A DNA stretch of 64,000 bases from Glaciecola nitratireducens FR1064. Lineage in GTDB: Bacteria; Pseudomonadota; Gammaproteobacteria; Enterobacterales; Alteromonadaceae. The stretch is taken from the NCBI RefSeq assembly GCF_000226565.1, contig NC_016041.1:806001-870000 (forward strand), read 5' to 3'. Each line of letters opens with the position of its first letter. Positions within the stretch are counted from its first letter, which is position 1. The notes beneath the pieces are model-generated. The model worked only from the letters and a program-made list of their open reading frames with translations. It was not told the origin of the DNA and did not search any database. Of this stretch, positions 55,246-64,000 are shown one piece after another. The translations under genes were made by a program, and so were the position numbers.

Positions 55246-56076
55246 CTAGTCAGTAGGGCTATGATCAAGGGCTTTACCTAACCAGTTAAAATAAGTTGCC
55301 ATTTCAACCGCTATTTTCGATAGTTGAATACCGCTTGGATAAATACCTAGCTTTGCTTCTGCACTTTGTTTTGTGCCCTGCACCAAAAATGCATTTTTAA
55401 TGGGGTGATGTTGAATGCATGCCTCGAAAGCTCGGGCTGCAACTTCTTGCGGTCGTGCGTAATAGAAGCTTTTGAGTTCTTTATCGATGAGTACACTCTT
55501 TTGCATGAGTTCGCTTGGCAAATTGCCATTGCCTTCCAAAAAAATAGTTTCAAAGCAAAGAGCCAGTTGGCTATTTAGTGCGTGAGCGTTCATTTGAGCA
55601 TTTTCATTAAGCCAAATTTCAGAGGCAAACAGATTGCTACCCGATACTGCAAACATTTTACTCGCAATGTAGTGGTCAAAGGCGTGAAACCACTCGTGAG
55701 CTAGCGCCCCAGCGCCGGCGTTCTTCGCTAATGAAAGTTGTTTCTTTGCACTATTGTAGTGTGCGCTAGCGTGTTTTTGGCCACCAACCCCGAATCCTAG
55801 AGATAATGTGCCATTGAGTGAAATGACGTTTTCAGGTACTTGCAGGATATCCATTAAGTCGCACAGCGCGTCGAAAAAAAGATTTGCAGCAATTCGCTTT
55901 TCTTCTTCGGTGACCCATTTGCCTATTTCAATTGAGCAAAAGCGGAAGAGGCGCAATACATCTTGGAAACTGACGTCCGCGCCAGCGCGGTGCTCATCTC
56001 CGTTGCGATAGAATTGGGTATGTAAACGACCTTTCTTTGTTTTTGTAGGGTCAGTCTTCGATTGTATTGGATGCAT
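55246..56076 (-). CDS. CLCA_X-type family protein with HExxH motif
   Basis: A 276-residue soluble protein. The ATG at 56076 is used; a TTG at 56085 is an alternative. The segment GAGALAHEWFHAFDHYIASKM (near 132-152) contains HEWFH, an HExxH metallopeptidase-type motif in a context like the LPD1 domains of polyvalent proteins; a third ligand could be Glu in ARAFEACIQH. I believe this family is called CLCA_X. Its substrate and partners are unknown. No signal peptide is present. Confidence 0.75.
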   Translation of the reverse strand: MHPIQSKTDPTKTKKGRLHTQFYRNGDEHRAGADVSFQDVLRLFRFCSIEIGKWVTEEEKRIAANLFFDALCDLMDILQVPENVISLNGTLSLGFGVGGQKHASAHYNSAKKQLSLAKNAGAGALAHEWFHAFDHYIASKMFAVSGSNLFASEIWLNENAQMNAHALNSQLALCFETIFLEGNGNLPSELMQKSVLIDKELKSFYYARPQEVAARAFEACIQHHPIKNAFLVQGTKQSAEAKLGIYPSGIQLSKIAVEMATYFNWLGKALDHSPTD

Positions 56077-56269
56077 TATTCTCAATTGGCGTTAACTGTG
56101 CGTGTAGATTCTGTATACGCGGAATACTCAAAGGCTATCACTTTTTTATCTATTATTCTGATTCAAAGTGCAGAAATACATTGGCTTGAATTCATTCTTG
56201 TGCAAGCATTGGCGCGAGTAGCGCTGTACTCGATTCATGTCGAGCAATAATATAAAAGGAAGCACAGCT

Positions 56270-57577
56270 ATGGATTTTTCATCAATCTTAACCGTAATTA
56301 ACGACAATCTTGATAAAGGATTAGCGTTAATTACGAGCACACAAACCTACGTGCAGTTGGCTATGCTTGTGGTCATTTATGGTATTGCATTTGGAGTTGC
56401 ATACAAAATACGCCACAGCATTGGCTTAACGCACAACGAGCCTGACGACGTTGCTCACCCACTGCGCAAATTTGCGTATCGAATTGGCGGCGTTTTGTTT
56501 CCGCTTATTGCCATTTTGTTGCTGCAAGTATCGCGTAAAGCTGGCGAAAATCTCGAGTACACCCCTTGGGTTATTCAAGTCGCACTTTCTGTTGCAATAT
56601 TATTGTTCTTTAGCTCCATTATTCGTGCGTTTGTTACTCATCACTATGCGGCGACGCTGTTCCGCTGGGTTGGCTTACCGATATTGTTTTTACATTTAGT
56701 TGGACTGTTACCTAGCATTGTCAGTGCCTTAGAAGAAATGTCAATGAGTGTCGGTAACGTCGATATATCTGTTTATGGTGTCGTCAGAGTATTGTTGTTT
56801 GGTGGTTTTTTGTTTTGGCTTGGCCGCGTGTCCAATAGTTTTGGTAAAGCCGTTATCAAACGCCAAGAAAGTTTAGACATTCCAACAAAGGAAGTTTTTT
56901 CGAAATTATTTGAAGTAACCCTTTTCTGCATCATTGTTTTGTTGTTACTAAATGTAATGGGTATCAATCTGACTACGCTAGCTGTATTTGGCGGTGCTGT
57001 AGGTGTCGGTATCGGCTTAGGTTTGCAGTCTATCGCCTCGAACTTTATATCAGGTATCATTATCCTTCTTGACCGCTCTTTAACGGTCGGTGATTTTGTC
57101 GAATTAGGTGATGGTCAAAAAGGATTTGTACGCGAATTTAAGATGCGCTATGCCGTTTTAGAAACCTATGATGGCAAAGATATACTGGTTCCAAATGAAA
57201 AGTTCATTTCAGACTTTTTAGTTAACTGGACGCATAAAGATCCCAAACAGCGATATCGCGTCGATTTTTCCGTGCCCTATGCTACGGACGTTCGCAGCAT
57301 GGTTGAGTTCATCAAAGTTGCCGTTGCCGAGCATCCTCAGGTTTTGAGTGGCGAAAGCGTGCCTTTCGAAGAGCGTCCAGATTGTGAAATAGATAGCTTC
57401 GGTGATTCAGGCATCAACATGTTTGTAGAGTTTTGGATGATTGGCGTTGATGACGGTAAAAATCGTGTCGGTGGCGACTTAATGCTGACTATTCTTGAAA
57501 CTCTGAGAGAGCACGGTATCGAAATTCCATTCCCTCAACGGGAAGTTAGAATTCTTGATCCAGAGCAGCAAGCCTAG
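56270..57577 (+). CDS. MscS-family mechanosensitive channel
   Basis: A 435-residue membrane protein. The start is the ATG at 56270 behind AAGGA (56256-56260). Several N-terminal helices (about 20-210) precede the pore helix TM3, recognisable as LAVFGGAVGVGIGLGLQSIASNFISGIIIL with its Gly-Ala packing (about 245-275), and the cytoplasmic beta domain DRSLTVGDFVELGDGQKGFVREFKMRYAVLETYDGKDILVPNE. It opens under membrane tension to release osmolytes on hypo-osmotic shock. It diverges from the CLCA_X-type gene. Confidence 0.92.
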   Translation: MDFSSILTVINDNLDKGLALITSTQTYVQLAMLVVIYGIAFGVAYKIRHSIGLTHNEPDDVAHPLRKFAYRIGGVLFPLIAILLLQVSRKAGENLEYTPWVIQVALSVAILLFFSSIIRAFVTHHYAATLFRWVGLPILFLHLVGLLPSIVSALEEMSMSVGNVDISVYGVVRVLLFGGFLFWLGRVSNSFGKAVIKRQESLDIPTKEVFSKLFEVTLFCIIVLLLLNVMGINLTTLAVFGGAVGVGIGLGLQSIASNFISGIIILLDRSLTVGDFVELGDGQKGFVREFKMRYAVLETYDGKDILVPNEKFISDFLVNWTHKDPKQRYRVDFSVPYATDVRSMVEFIKVAVAEHPQVLSGESVPFEERPDCEIDSFGDSGINMFVEFWMIGVDDGKNRVGGDLMLTILETLREHGIEIPFPQREVRILDPEQQA

Positions 57578-57650
57578 GCTTGCTGTGTTATCGACTCAAT
57601 GGTGTAAACAGAGCATAGAGTGGATGTAGACCCTGTGTGGGCTTGCAAGG

Positions 57651-58205
57651 CTAAGCAGTTGTCCACTCTTCAAAAATCTGTGCGCACCACTGCTTAACGC
57701 GCTCGTCGCTCTGATCATATTGATTTTCATCGTCTAAAGACAAGCCAACAAAAAACTCGCCGTCTTCAGTTAACGCTTTTGATGCGGTAAATTCATAACC
57801 CTGATTTGGCCAATAGCCGATAACGTCGCACCCTAAAACGATTAATTCGTCATGCAGCATTCCTAAGGCATCTTGAAACCAATCTGCATAGCCCAATTGG
57901 TCTCCTAACCCGAAGAGCGCAACTGTTTTTCCCGCCAAATCCAGTGCTTTGATATCGTCCCAAGTAGACTCCCAGTCTTCTTGCAATTCACCGAAATCCC
58001 AAGTTGATATGCCGTATAAGACTAGATCGTATTGTGTCGATTTTTCAAGTGCGTGTTCTTTAATGTCGAACATACTGATATTCGCTTCGATTCCTTGTTG
58101 ACTTGCGATGGACTCCAACTCAGTTTGTATTTTTTCACTCGCCATCTCTGTATAGCAGGTGGTTGAACCATAAAAAATGGCAATTTCTTTTTTTGCTGAA
58201 CTCAT
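57651..58205 (-). CDS. Long-chain flavodoxin
   Basis: A 184-residue FMN electron carrier. The phosphate loop is IFYGSTTCYTEMASEKI (about 9-25), and the isoalloxazine-binding loops are STWDFGELQEDWE (near 67) and LFGLGDQLGYADWFQDALG (near 97). The extra insertion (about 120-145) marks the long-chain class. FldB is the closest E. coli paralogue by length, but I leave the gene unnamed. It starts five bases after the PhoD-like gene stop. Confidence 0.92.
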   Translation of the reverse strand: MSSAKKEIAIFYGSTTCYTEMASEKIQTELESIASQQGIEANISMFDIKEHALEKSTQYDLVLYGISTWDFGELQEDWESTWDDIKALDLAGKTVALFGLGDQLGYADWFQDALGMLHDELIVLGCDVIGYWPNQGYEFTASKALTEDGEFFVGLSLDDENQYDQSDERVKQWCAQIFEEWTTA

Positions 58206-58210
58206 TACTC

Positions 58211-60289
58211 TTACTCTGCCTCGGCCTGTTTATCTGAACCTACCTGTGAATATTTTGAAAACCTTGATTTGGCTTTTGAAAAGCTGACGTATTCGCCGTC
58301 ACTGCATAACAGTGCGCAGTCTACCTCACTCGCGTCATCATTCAAGGTTAGAACGCCGATGTTACAGTTATTGACCAGCGTCCCGCTGTGATTACTGGGT
58401 TCGCGTTGCTTAACGGACATGTTTCTTCGCATTGTTAGCCAGTTGAGCGGTGAACGAGGGCCATAGAACCACCTGTTTAGCCTATCGAACCATTTTAGCA
58501 GCCCAGGCGGAAACTCGTTGTGCAGTCCGCTACTTGTGAATTGAGTTATATGTGGGCTATTACGCCGAAAACGTAAGCTCACATCGTACACAAACGAATA
58601 GTGCACGTCTCCCGATAGTATAATGAAATTTGGTGGAGTTTTAAGGTGTCGGAATATGTTCAAAATCACGCTGGCCGTACCTCTATGAGCCATCCAGTTT
58701 TCAGCATCGACAACCAGCGCGCCGCCAAAAAAAGTGAATATTCGCTGTACGGTTTCTATAAACTTTACACCGTATATTGGTGCGGGAGACACCATAATAA
58801 CCGACTCTTTACCCATAATAGATTGCTGAAGCTCGCATAACGCTTCCCAATCCATGAGCCCTGAGGGTTTATTCAACGACGATTCTGAGCGCCAACGTTG
58901 GGTTCGGGTATCCAGCACATGCACAGGCGGTTGCGTTGCCAGCTCATAGTGCCATTGATCAAAGTGAAATAATGTTTCGATGAGCTTGTTGTGCGAATCG
59001 CCGTATATCGCAGTATCTTTTGAATCACCTGAAGCGGTATTTGCGCAGCTGACTGAGAATTCTTTGTGGAATTCACTAAACAATGGCTCTATTTTTAATC
59101 TAGGATTGCCACAGCCTTGGCACAAAAAGTAGGCGGTCATTGCGTTTCCGATAATGCGCTTAGAAAAGGGATGTCCGTAGACCTGTTGCTCCCAGCCTCT
59201 TGTTAAATTCCAATCGTCGGTAACGTCATGATCATCGAACATCATATAGCTTGGCACATGAGCAAGGGCGCGATGAACTTTTGCTAAACCTGCTTGAAAT
59301 AGCTCTATGTGTTGTCTTTCTTTATCATATATCTCTTGGTTTGATTCGCTCAGTTCCTGTTTGTTTAAATCAACAAATTGCCAGAGTGTCGGAGACCAAG
59401 TTAATAGATACATCGCTAACATTTCGCTCAATGCAATAAGATGATTTTTGGCATTTACCGACGTGAATACGGGTTTACGTTTAGCGCCAAAAAACGTTTT
59501 GGTCAGCTTGTCGTTAGCTTCAATCTCTGGCAGCAATAGCTCTCGTTGATAAAAGCTATGTTCATGTGACATTAACTCGATTAGGTCATTGAACGTTGCT
59601 CCATCAAACTGCTCATTGTGAAGTCCTAACAACTTAATTATTTGATGTACGGCGTGCAGCATCGGTCCTGACACATCATCGATATAAACTTGGTCGCCTG
59701 TCATCAGCATCAAATCAGGGCGATTTATGCTTTTGCTTTCGCTCGTTTTCGATGCATTCACTTTATTGGCCAATTCATCAGCCACTAAATTGTCTAGTTG
59801 CGGTAACGCGTCTTGACCATGAAAATGTGGCTTACGGCAAGAGCCTTGAGTTACTTTAGTTAAGTGTTGATTGAATCGAAAGTTAGGCAGTGTATGTCCC
59901 TCGTAAACTAAGTGGGGCATATCTTTTAGAACACTTTGAAGCAGCATTTCTTCGGTGCTAGCAATCGCCTTATCGGCATTATTTGAATTTATATCGAGCT
60001 TACTTTGAAGGTCACTTAATAAATCATAATGATATAGCGCTCCCGACTGAATCAAGGGTTCATCGGTGGTTGATTCTAGGGTAATTAATTGAATGAAAGC
60101 GCGCTGCCCAACGCAAAATGTGTCTTGTTGAACATTTGCATGCTGCATGTCAACGGCATTGCCATGTGTATCAAACAAGACCGGTTTTATGTTGATTGCT
60201 ACAGAACTTACCAACCACCAAACAATACGCTGATTGTCAGTGTGGCGCAAAACAGGACCAGCCATGACCGTGGGGAGTGATTGCGTCAA
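58211..60289 (-). CDS. PhoD-like metallophosphatase
   Basis: A 692-residue protein of the PhoD/alkaline phosphatase D superfamily. Metal motifs are LMTGDQVYIDDVSG (near 200), MMFDDHDVTDDWN (near 356), and ILSGDVHYSFVYD (near 570). No signal peptide is visible, so it may be cytoplasmic. I use the TTG at 60289, because AAAGGAG lies about 11 bases before it and relatives start with LPxVLAGPxLR; an ATG at 60265 is the alternative. It is divergent from the lipoprotein gene and may form a unit with the flavodoxin gene. Substrate unknown (phosphodiester or phosphomonoester). Confidence 0.85.
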   Translation of the reverse strand: MTQSLPTVMAGPVLRHTDNQRIVWWLVSSVAINIKPVLFDTHGNAVDMQHANVQQDTFCVGQRAFIQLITLESTTDEPLIQSGALYHYDLLSDLQSKLDINSNNADKAIASTEEMLLQSVLKDMPHLVYEGHTLPNFRFNQHLTKVTQGSCRKPHFHGQDALPQLDNLVADELANKVNASKTSESKSINRPDLMLMTGDQVYIDDVSGPMLHAVHQIIKLLGLHNEQFDGATFNDLIELMSHEHSFYQRELLLPEIEANDKLTKTFFGAKRKPVFTSVNAKNHLIALSEMLAMYLLTWSPTLWQFVDLNKQELSESNQEIYDKERQHIELFQAGLAKVHRALAHVPSYMMFDDHDVTDDWNLTRGWEQQVYGHPFSKRIIGNAMTAYFLCQGCGNPRLKIEPLFSEFHKEFSVSCANTASGDSKDTAIYGDSHNKLIETLFHFDQWHYELATQPPVHVLDTRTQRWRSESSLNKPSGLMDWEALCELQQSIMGKESVIMVSPAPIYGVKFIETVQRIFTFFGGALVVDAENWMAHRGTASVILNIFRHLKTPPNFIILSGDVHYSFVYDVSLRFRRNSPHITQFTSSGLHNEFPPGLLKWFDRLNRWFYGPRSPLNWLTMRRNMSVKQREPSNHSGTLVNNCNIGVLTLNDDASEVDCALLCSDGEYVSFSKAKSRFSKYSQVGSDKQAEAE

Positions 60290-60499
60290 TGTGTTCTTAG
60301 CTCCTTTGGGACACTGTCCTAGGACTCTCGTTAGTCTAAATACTCTTAGTTTAAACGATGCCCCAAGATTTTTGTTAACCTGACAACTTTATTTTATTTT
60401 TGTACGTAAGTTGTCATCAATAAGTTTGCCGTCGACGTGTATACTCGCTGGCTGCTGTTATTTGTACTAGTAAAATATATACCACTCAAAGGATATAGA

Positions 60500-61654
60500 A
60501 TGAAAAAGCTCATGGCGATAGTTGTTGTCTCATCAATTGTAACTTTCTGTGTTGGCTGCACGCCAGACCAAAACAGTGCTGATGTCATTACTGAGGATGT
60601 AATTGCCTATAATAAAGCCAGTAAAGCTGTGCCACTAGTAGGCAGTTGGATTATCGATCTTGATGCTGGCGTGATGATAGATCCACAAACTTCGGGATTG
60701 AAATATGACAACGGCTATTTGTATTCGCTTTCTGATGCAAGCGCGCATGCTAGCCAAGTAAAAAGATTACACAAAATTTCGCCGGATGATAGTCAAATAA
60801 TGGACAAACTTGGGCCAACCGAATTCAGTGATAGCGTGAGAAACAGCTGCTTTTATGATTACCTTGCTGGTAAACCAGATTATGAAGGACTCGCACCGAT
60901 ACCCAGTGAGGAAAATGCATGGGTTTTTGTAACTGAAGACGCTAGTCGCTCAAAGCAACTGAGCGAAACCTGCCAGCAGCAGTTCGCGAATACAGGCTCA
61001 ACTTTTTTTCCTACTTTGTTGGTACGTCTAAAGCTAAGTGATGACAGTATTGAAGTAACACACGTTCGTCCTATTCAATTTCCAAGATCAGCACAAGTGG
61101 GTGATTTTCCAAACGATGGTATAGAGGGCCTCACCTTTACAAAAGATAATAGATTATTGCTTGGCTTGGAAAAAGATGCTAACAAGCAGCCTAGGGTTTT
61201 TGAAGTAACGATAGACGATAAGTTTTGGCAGGCGGCAGACTTTGCTGTGGTATCGGACAGTGAATTGTTGTTACCCACTTTTGAACAAGGAAATCATCCG
61301 ATCAACGGAATGGATGTGTATTATCCTTCACCGGATAGCGCTGGTTATTTATTAGCGGCGGCGCGCAATGACAGTGAACTTTGGGTTGTCGATTTAGCCA
61401 AAAGTAAGCCAACTAAACGTATTAAATTGGCTTTTTTTGCACCCTCAGGTGATGCTGCTTGCGAGTCGACACACTTGATGGACAATGCGTCTATTGAAGG
61501 GGTTGCTGTTGTTGATAATTATGTGTGGATGGTCAATGATCCGTGGAAGGTGAATTACCTTAAAAATGTGGTTTGCGCTAGCGACGAATATCGATACCAG
61601 CAAATGGCGCCATTGTTGTTTAAGATGAAAATTGAAGATGCTTGGTTCGAGTAA
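60500..61654 (+). CDS. Putative beta-propeller lipoprotein
   Basis: A 384-residue lipoprotein. The ATG at 60500, behind AAAGGA, gives a lipoprotein signal (lipobox CVGC, Cys about 20). The body has repeated strand patterns such as QTSGLKYDNGYLYSLSD, DYEGLAPIPSEENAWVFVTED, DGIEGLTFTKDNRLLLGLE and IEGVAVVDNYVWMVND, each with an (x)xEGLA-type turn and a Trp/Leu-rich strand. This resembles the esterase-like phytase / SdiA-regulated beta-propellers, but I cannot name a function. It faces away from the PhoD-like gene. Confidence 0.7.
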   Translation: MKKLMAIVVVSSIVTFCVGCTPDQNSADVITEDVIAYNKASKAVPLVGSWIIDLDAGVMIDPQTSGLKYDNGYLYSLSDASAHASQVKRLHKISPDDSQIMDKLGPTEFSDSVRNSCFYDYLAGKPDYEGLAPIPSEENAWVFVTEDASRSKQLSETCQQQFANTGSTFFPTLLVRLKLSDDSIEVTHVRPIQFPRSAQVGDFPNDGIEGLTFTKDNRLLLGLEKDANKQPRVFEVTIDDKFWQAADFAVVSDSELLLPTFEQGNHPINGMDVYYPSPDSAGYLLAAARNDSELWVVDLAKSKPTKRIKLAFFAPSGDAACESTHLMDNASIEGVAVVDNYVWMVNDPWKVNYLKNVVCASDEYRYQQMAPLLFKMKIEDAWFE

Positions 61655-61685
61655 CTCTCGCCCTGCTTTTCTGCCGCTCAGACGA

Positions 61686-61735
61686 AGCCACGTTCAACAG
61701 TCAATGCTGTGGTCACAAACGTGGCTGAGTTTTAT
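61686..61735 (+). terminator. Possible terminator of the lipoprotein gene
   Basis: AGCCACGTT (61686-61694) and AACGTGGCT (61718-61726) form a 9-bp stem around a 23-nt loop, followed by GAGTTTTAT. It lies 31 bases after the stop and before the convergent msrA gene. Confidence 0.5.
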
Positions 61736-61743
61736 CGTTTTCT

Positions 61744-62283
61744 CTATGATTTCTTCAGCTTGCTCACGAAGGTTTTCTTAAAATTCGCTAACTTGGGCGC
61801 GACGACCATATTGCAATATTGATTTTGCGGATTATTCGTAAAGTAATCTTGATGGTAATCTTCAGCCTGAAAATAATTATCAATGGGTAAAATTTCTGTT
61901 ACAACTGGATCTGGCCAAATTTTATTATCTTCAATTTCTTTAACAATCTCTTCAGCCGCTATTTTTTGTTCGTCATTGTGATAATAAATGCCGCTGCGGT
62001 ATTGGGTACCAGTATCGTTTCCTTGACGATTTAGTTGTGTTGGGTTGTGCAATGCGAAGAAAATTTCCAGTACTTCGCGCAAGGTTAGTTTAGCTGTGTC
62101 AAACGTAACCTGAACCACTTCTGTGTGGCCTGTTTCTCCCGTACATACGGCTTCGTAACTGGGATTGTCTGCGTGACCGTTAGAATAGCCTGAATAGGCC
62201 GACGTTACCCCTTCAACGGTGTTCATTGCTGTTTCTAAACACCAAAAACAACCGCCACCCAATGTTATTGTTTGCGAACTCAT
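61744..62283 (-). CDS. msrA: Peptide methionine-S-sulfoxide reductase MsrA
   Basis: A 179-residue repair enzyme that reduces methionine-S-sulfoxide. The catalytic motif GGGCFWCLE has the reactive Cys at 12. Other markers are the GYSNGHADNPSYEAVCTGETGHTEVVQV segment and FFALHNPTQLNRQGNDTGTQYRS. It lacks a signal peptide and acts in the cytoplasm. Recycling Cys residues would be the second Cys of the CFWC motif or a later one. It is a single-gene unit. Confidence 0.96.
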   Translation of the reverse strand: MSSQTITLGGGCFWCLETAMNTVEGVTSAYSGYSNGHADNPSYEAVCTGETGHTEVVQVTFDTAKLTLREVLEIFFALHNPTQLNRQGNDTGTQYRSGIYYHNDEQKIAAEEIVKEIEDNKIWPDPVVTEILPIDNYFQAEDYHQDYFTNNPQNQYCNMVVAPKLANFKKTFVSKLKKS

Positions 62284-62413
62284 GATTTATCCTATTAGCT
62301 GTGTAATTCTTTTACTTGGTACATAAAGTGCGACTAACTAGACCAAATTTCAAGTCATCTATTCTTAATATATTCACGTATAAGAATTAACTAACTATGT
62401 AAACGAGGCAAAC

Positions 62414-62803
62414 ATGGCATTCACGCTATTTTATGATGGCCTTTGTCCATTGTGCGAAAAAGAAATAACGCATTTAATGAAACGCGATAAAGACAACAAT
62501 ATTGTATTCGAAGATATTTCGCTTCCAGACTTCTCGTCGCGCTATCCGCATCTGAGTTTGGACGAGTTAAATGCTCGCATACACGGTCAGTTAGATGACG
62601 GTAGCATGATTACAGGCTTAGATGTTACGCACAAAGCTTGGAGTTTAGTGGGGGTGACTTGGTTGTATGCACCACTGAGATGGCCTGTGATCAGATGGTT
62701 TGCAGATAAATTCTATCTGGTATTTGCGAAACATAGATACAAAATTTCGTATTGGTTAACGGGTAAAGAAAGATGCGAGAGCAATCGTTGTAATTTGAAA
62801 TAG
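62414..62803 (+). CDS. DCC-family thiol-disulfide oxidoreductase-like protein (DUF393)
   Basis: A 129-residue protein of the DCC family: FYDGLCPLCEKEITHLMKRD at the start with CxxC at residues 11-14, and LVGVTWLYAPLRWPVIRWFADKFYLVFAKHRYKIS near the end. The thioredoxin-like fold and CxxC suggest a redox function, but no substrate is established. It has a start ATG behind GAGG. Confidence 0.9.
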   Translation: MAFTLFYDGLCPLCEKEITHLMKRDKDNNIVFEDISLPDFSSRYPHLSLDELNARIHGQLDDGSMITGLDVTHKAWSLVGVTWLYAPLRWPVIRWFADKFYLVFAKHRYKISYWLTGKERCESNRCNLK

Positions 62804-62924
62804 CATTTTTTTGTGAAACAGCAGCAAATGTAAATGACGGTTACGTGAAGTATAAAAAGCGACGAAAAATAATTTTTTCATTAGTCACGCAATGACAATA
62901 TTGGACTCATCATACGGGAGTAAT

Positions 62925-63710
62925 ATGCAACAGACAGATAGCGACAAAAAATATGCACTGGTCATAGGCGCAAACGGCGGTATAGGCAAAGAGGTGGTCA
63001 GTCAGGTAAGTGCGCAACAACGATTTGATACGATCTACACTCTCTCTCGCGGTGAGGCTGCTTATAATATTAGTGATTTCAGTGCTCACACAAAGCTTAT
63101 TCACAAAGCAATGGATACAGCAGATGAAGCGGCGGTGAAGAGCTTCATCGATGAACTAAAGGACAATGGGGTAAAATTGAGCTTAGTGATCTGCACGACG
63201 GGGATCCTGCATCAAGAAGCAAATACACAAAGCACACCGGAAGTAGTCGGGCTAAAACCAGAGAAGCGTTTGGAAGACATGCATGAAATGCAGCTGGCCG
63301 AGTATTTTAGAATAAACAGCATATTGCCCGCGATTTGGCTGCAGAATCTAGTCAAGGTTGTAGATAAGCAAGGTGCCAACCTTGTTTTCTTTAGCGCCCG
63401 TGTTGGCAGTATCAGTGAAAATGAACTAGGTGGCTGGTATGGATACAGAGCATCGAAAGCTGCGCTCAACATGCTTGTAAAAACTGCAGCGGTGGAATAC
63501 AAGCGCAGAGCGCCGAACGTCAGCTTAATGTGCTATCACCCCGGAACCGTCGACACAGGACTGTCGAAGCCATTCCAAGCCAACGTAAAACCTGAAAAAT
63601 TATTCACACCACAATTCACAGTGGAACAGCTTCTTTCTATTTGCGCTGATTTAAATCCAGAGCAAAGCCCATTTTACTTAGATTGGAAAGGTGAAGCTAT
63701 TGCTTGGTAG
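62925..63710 (+). CDS. Short-chain dehydrogenase/reductase
   Basis: A 261-residue NAD(P)-dependent SDR. The cofactor motif is VIGANGGIGKEVV (near 12), the catalytic Ser is in FFSARVGSIS, and YGYRASKAALNML supplies Tyr-x3-Lys. I prefer the ATG at 62925, behind GGGAG (62916-62920), to the ATG at 62892, which lacks a site. The closing YHPGTVDTGLSKPFQANV resembles the CsgA-like SDR group. Substrate unknown. Confidence 0.9.
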   Translation: MQQTDSDKKYALVIGANGGIGKEVVSQVSAQQRFDTIYTLSRGEAAYNISDFSAHTKLIHKAMDTADEAAVKSFIDELKDNGVKLSLVICTTGILHQEANTQSTPEVVGLKPEKRLEDMHEMQLAEYFRINSILPAIWLQNLVKVVDKQGANLVFFSARVGSISENELGGWYGYRASKAALNMLVKTAAVEYKRRAPNVSLMCYHPGTVDTGLSKPFQANVKPEKLFTPQFTVEQLLSICADLNPEQSPFYLDWKGEAIAW

Positions 63711-63739
63711 GCTATAGGGCTTGTTTTAATCGTTTTTGT

Positions 63740-63765
63740 AAAGCCGATTTTTATCGGCTTTTTTA
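63740..63765 (+). terminator. Rho-independent terminator of the SDR gene
   Basis: AAAGCCGAT (63740-63748) and ATCGGCTTT (63753-63761) form a 9-bp stem with a TTTT loop and a T run. Confidence 0.88.
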
Positions 63766-63852
63766 TTGCTTTAAGCTCAAGACTTTTTGTTACGAGGCTG
63801 TTAATATCCACCGCTCAACATCAAATAACAAAAATAAAAAGAAGGATTATTG

Positions 63853-64000
63853 ATGAGTGGTTCAAGAGAGCAATTTGGCTCAAAGCTTGGTTTTATTCTT
63901 GCTGCTGCAGGTTCTGCTGTCGGCATTGGCAATCTAGTTGGTTTTCCCGTTGGTGCTGCCAAAAACGGCGGCGGTGCTTTCCTATTGATGTATGCCATTT
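63853..64000 (+). CDS. Sodium-dependent SNF/NSS-family transporter, N-terminal part
   Basis: Runs off the end of the window; 49 residues are visible. The start ATG at 63853 follows GAAGGA (63841-63846). The segment [24 protein letters not shown] and [13 protein letters not shown] is the TM1 unwound, Na+/substrate-binding region of the neurotransmitter:sodium symporter (LeuT) fold, with the characteristic G-x-x-x-G-N-x-x-x-FP. The substrate (often an amino acid) cannot be told from this fragment. Confidence 0.9.
   Translation, partial: MSGSREQFGSKLGFILAAAGSAVGIGNLVGFPVGAAKNGGGAFLLMYAI

Overview
The window looks like the core chromosome of a marine gammaproteobacterium of the order Alteromonadales (Glaciecola/Alteromonas/Colwellia-like). 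This rests on a complete Na+-translocating NQR operon, a TRAP transporter, FabV, PEP-CTERM-like sorting, gammaproteobacterial gene orders (petABC-sspAB; rsmI / lpoA-yraN-diaA-dolP; argR / mdh) and moderate AT-rich composition. I saw no tRNA, rRNA, CRISPR array or prophage. The genus is an inference.

Layout. 1-3645: end of petA, petB, petC (cytochrome bc1), then sspA-sspB. 3646-5144: an island with a Pmp3-type membrane peptide and a REP-associated tyrosine transposase, flanked by six copies of a short GGGGCCAGGT repeat. 5145-9964: envelope/replication block dolP, diaA, yraN, lpoA, with rsmI divergent. 9947-16802: argR / mdh, small stress-type proteins, ppc, fklB. 16951-20622: a MarR/CosR-like regulator facing proBA across about 0.8 kb of non-coding DNA. 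21103-29308: an exopolysaccharide-type locus. 29804-34189: a TRAP transporter (QMP order) and fabV. 34755-42298: nqrABCDEF, a structured repeat element, apbE and nqrM. 42410-64000: SOS-controlled dinB followed by mixed housekeeping, peptidase, envelope and redox genes, ending in a truncated SNF-family symporter.

The most novel region is 22289-28034. Four tightly spaced genes encode (i) a TolC-like outer-membrane factor fused to a GH18-like TIM-barrel domain, (ii) a HlyD-type adaptor, (iii) a cytoplasmic protein with a Cys-rich (TackOD1-like) metal-binding module and a degenerate GGDEF domain that keeps the RxxD c-di-GMP inhibitory site, and (iv) a processive-type family 2 glycosyltransferase. 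A TviB/WbpO-like nucleotide-sugar dehydrogenase lies convergently downstream and a PEP-CTERM-like secreted protein divergently upstream. I infer a c-di-GMP-responsive, synthase-dependent polysaccharide system that exports through a HlyD/TolC conduit with a built-in periplasmic glycosidase, instead of a TPR/beta-barrel porin.

In the NQR region, the pump, its flavin-transferase (ApbE) and its iron-delivery/maturation factor (NqrM) are adjacent. Between nqrF and apbE lies a 38-bp near-perfect inverted repeat plus two copies of a hairpin element whose stems show a compensatory base change, which suggests a mobile REP/MITE-like family.
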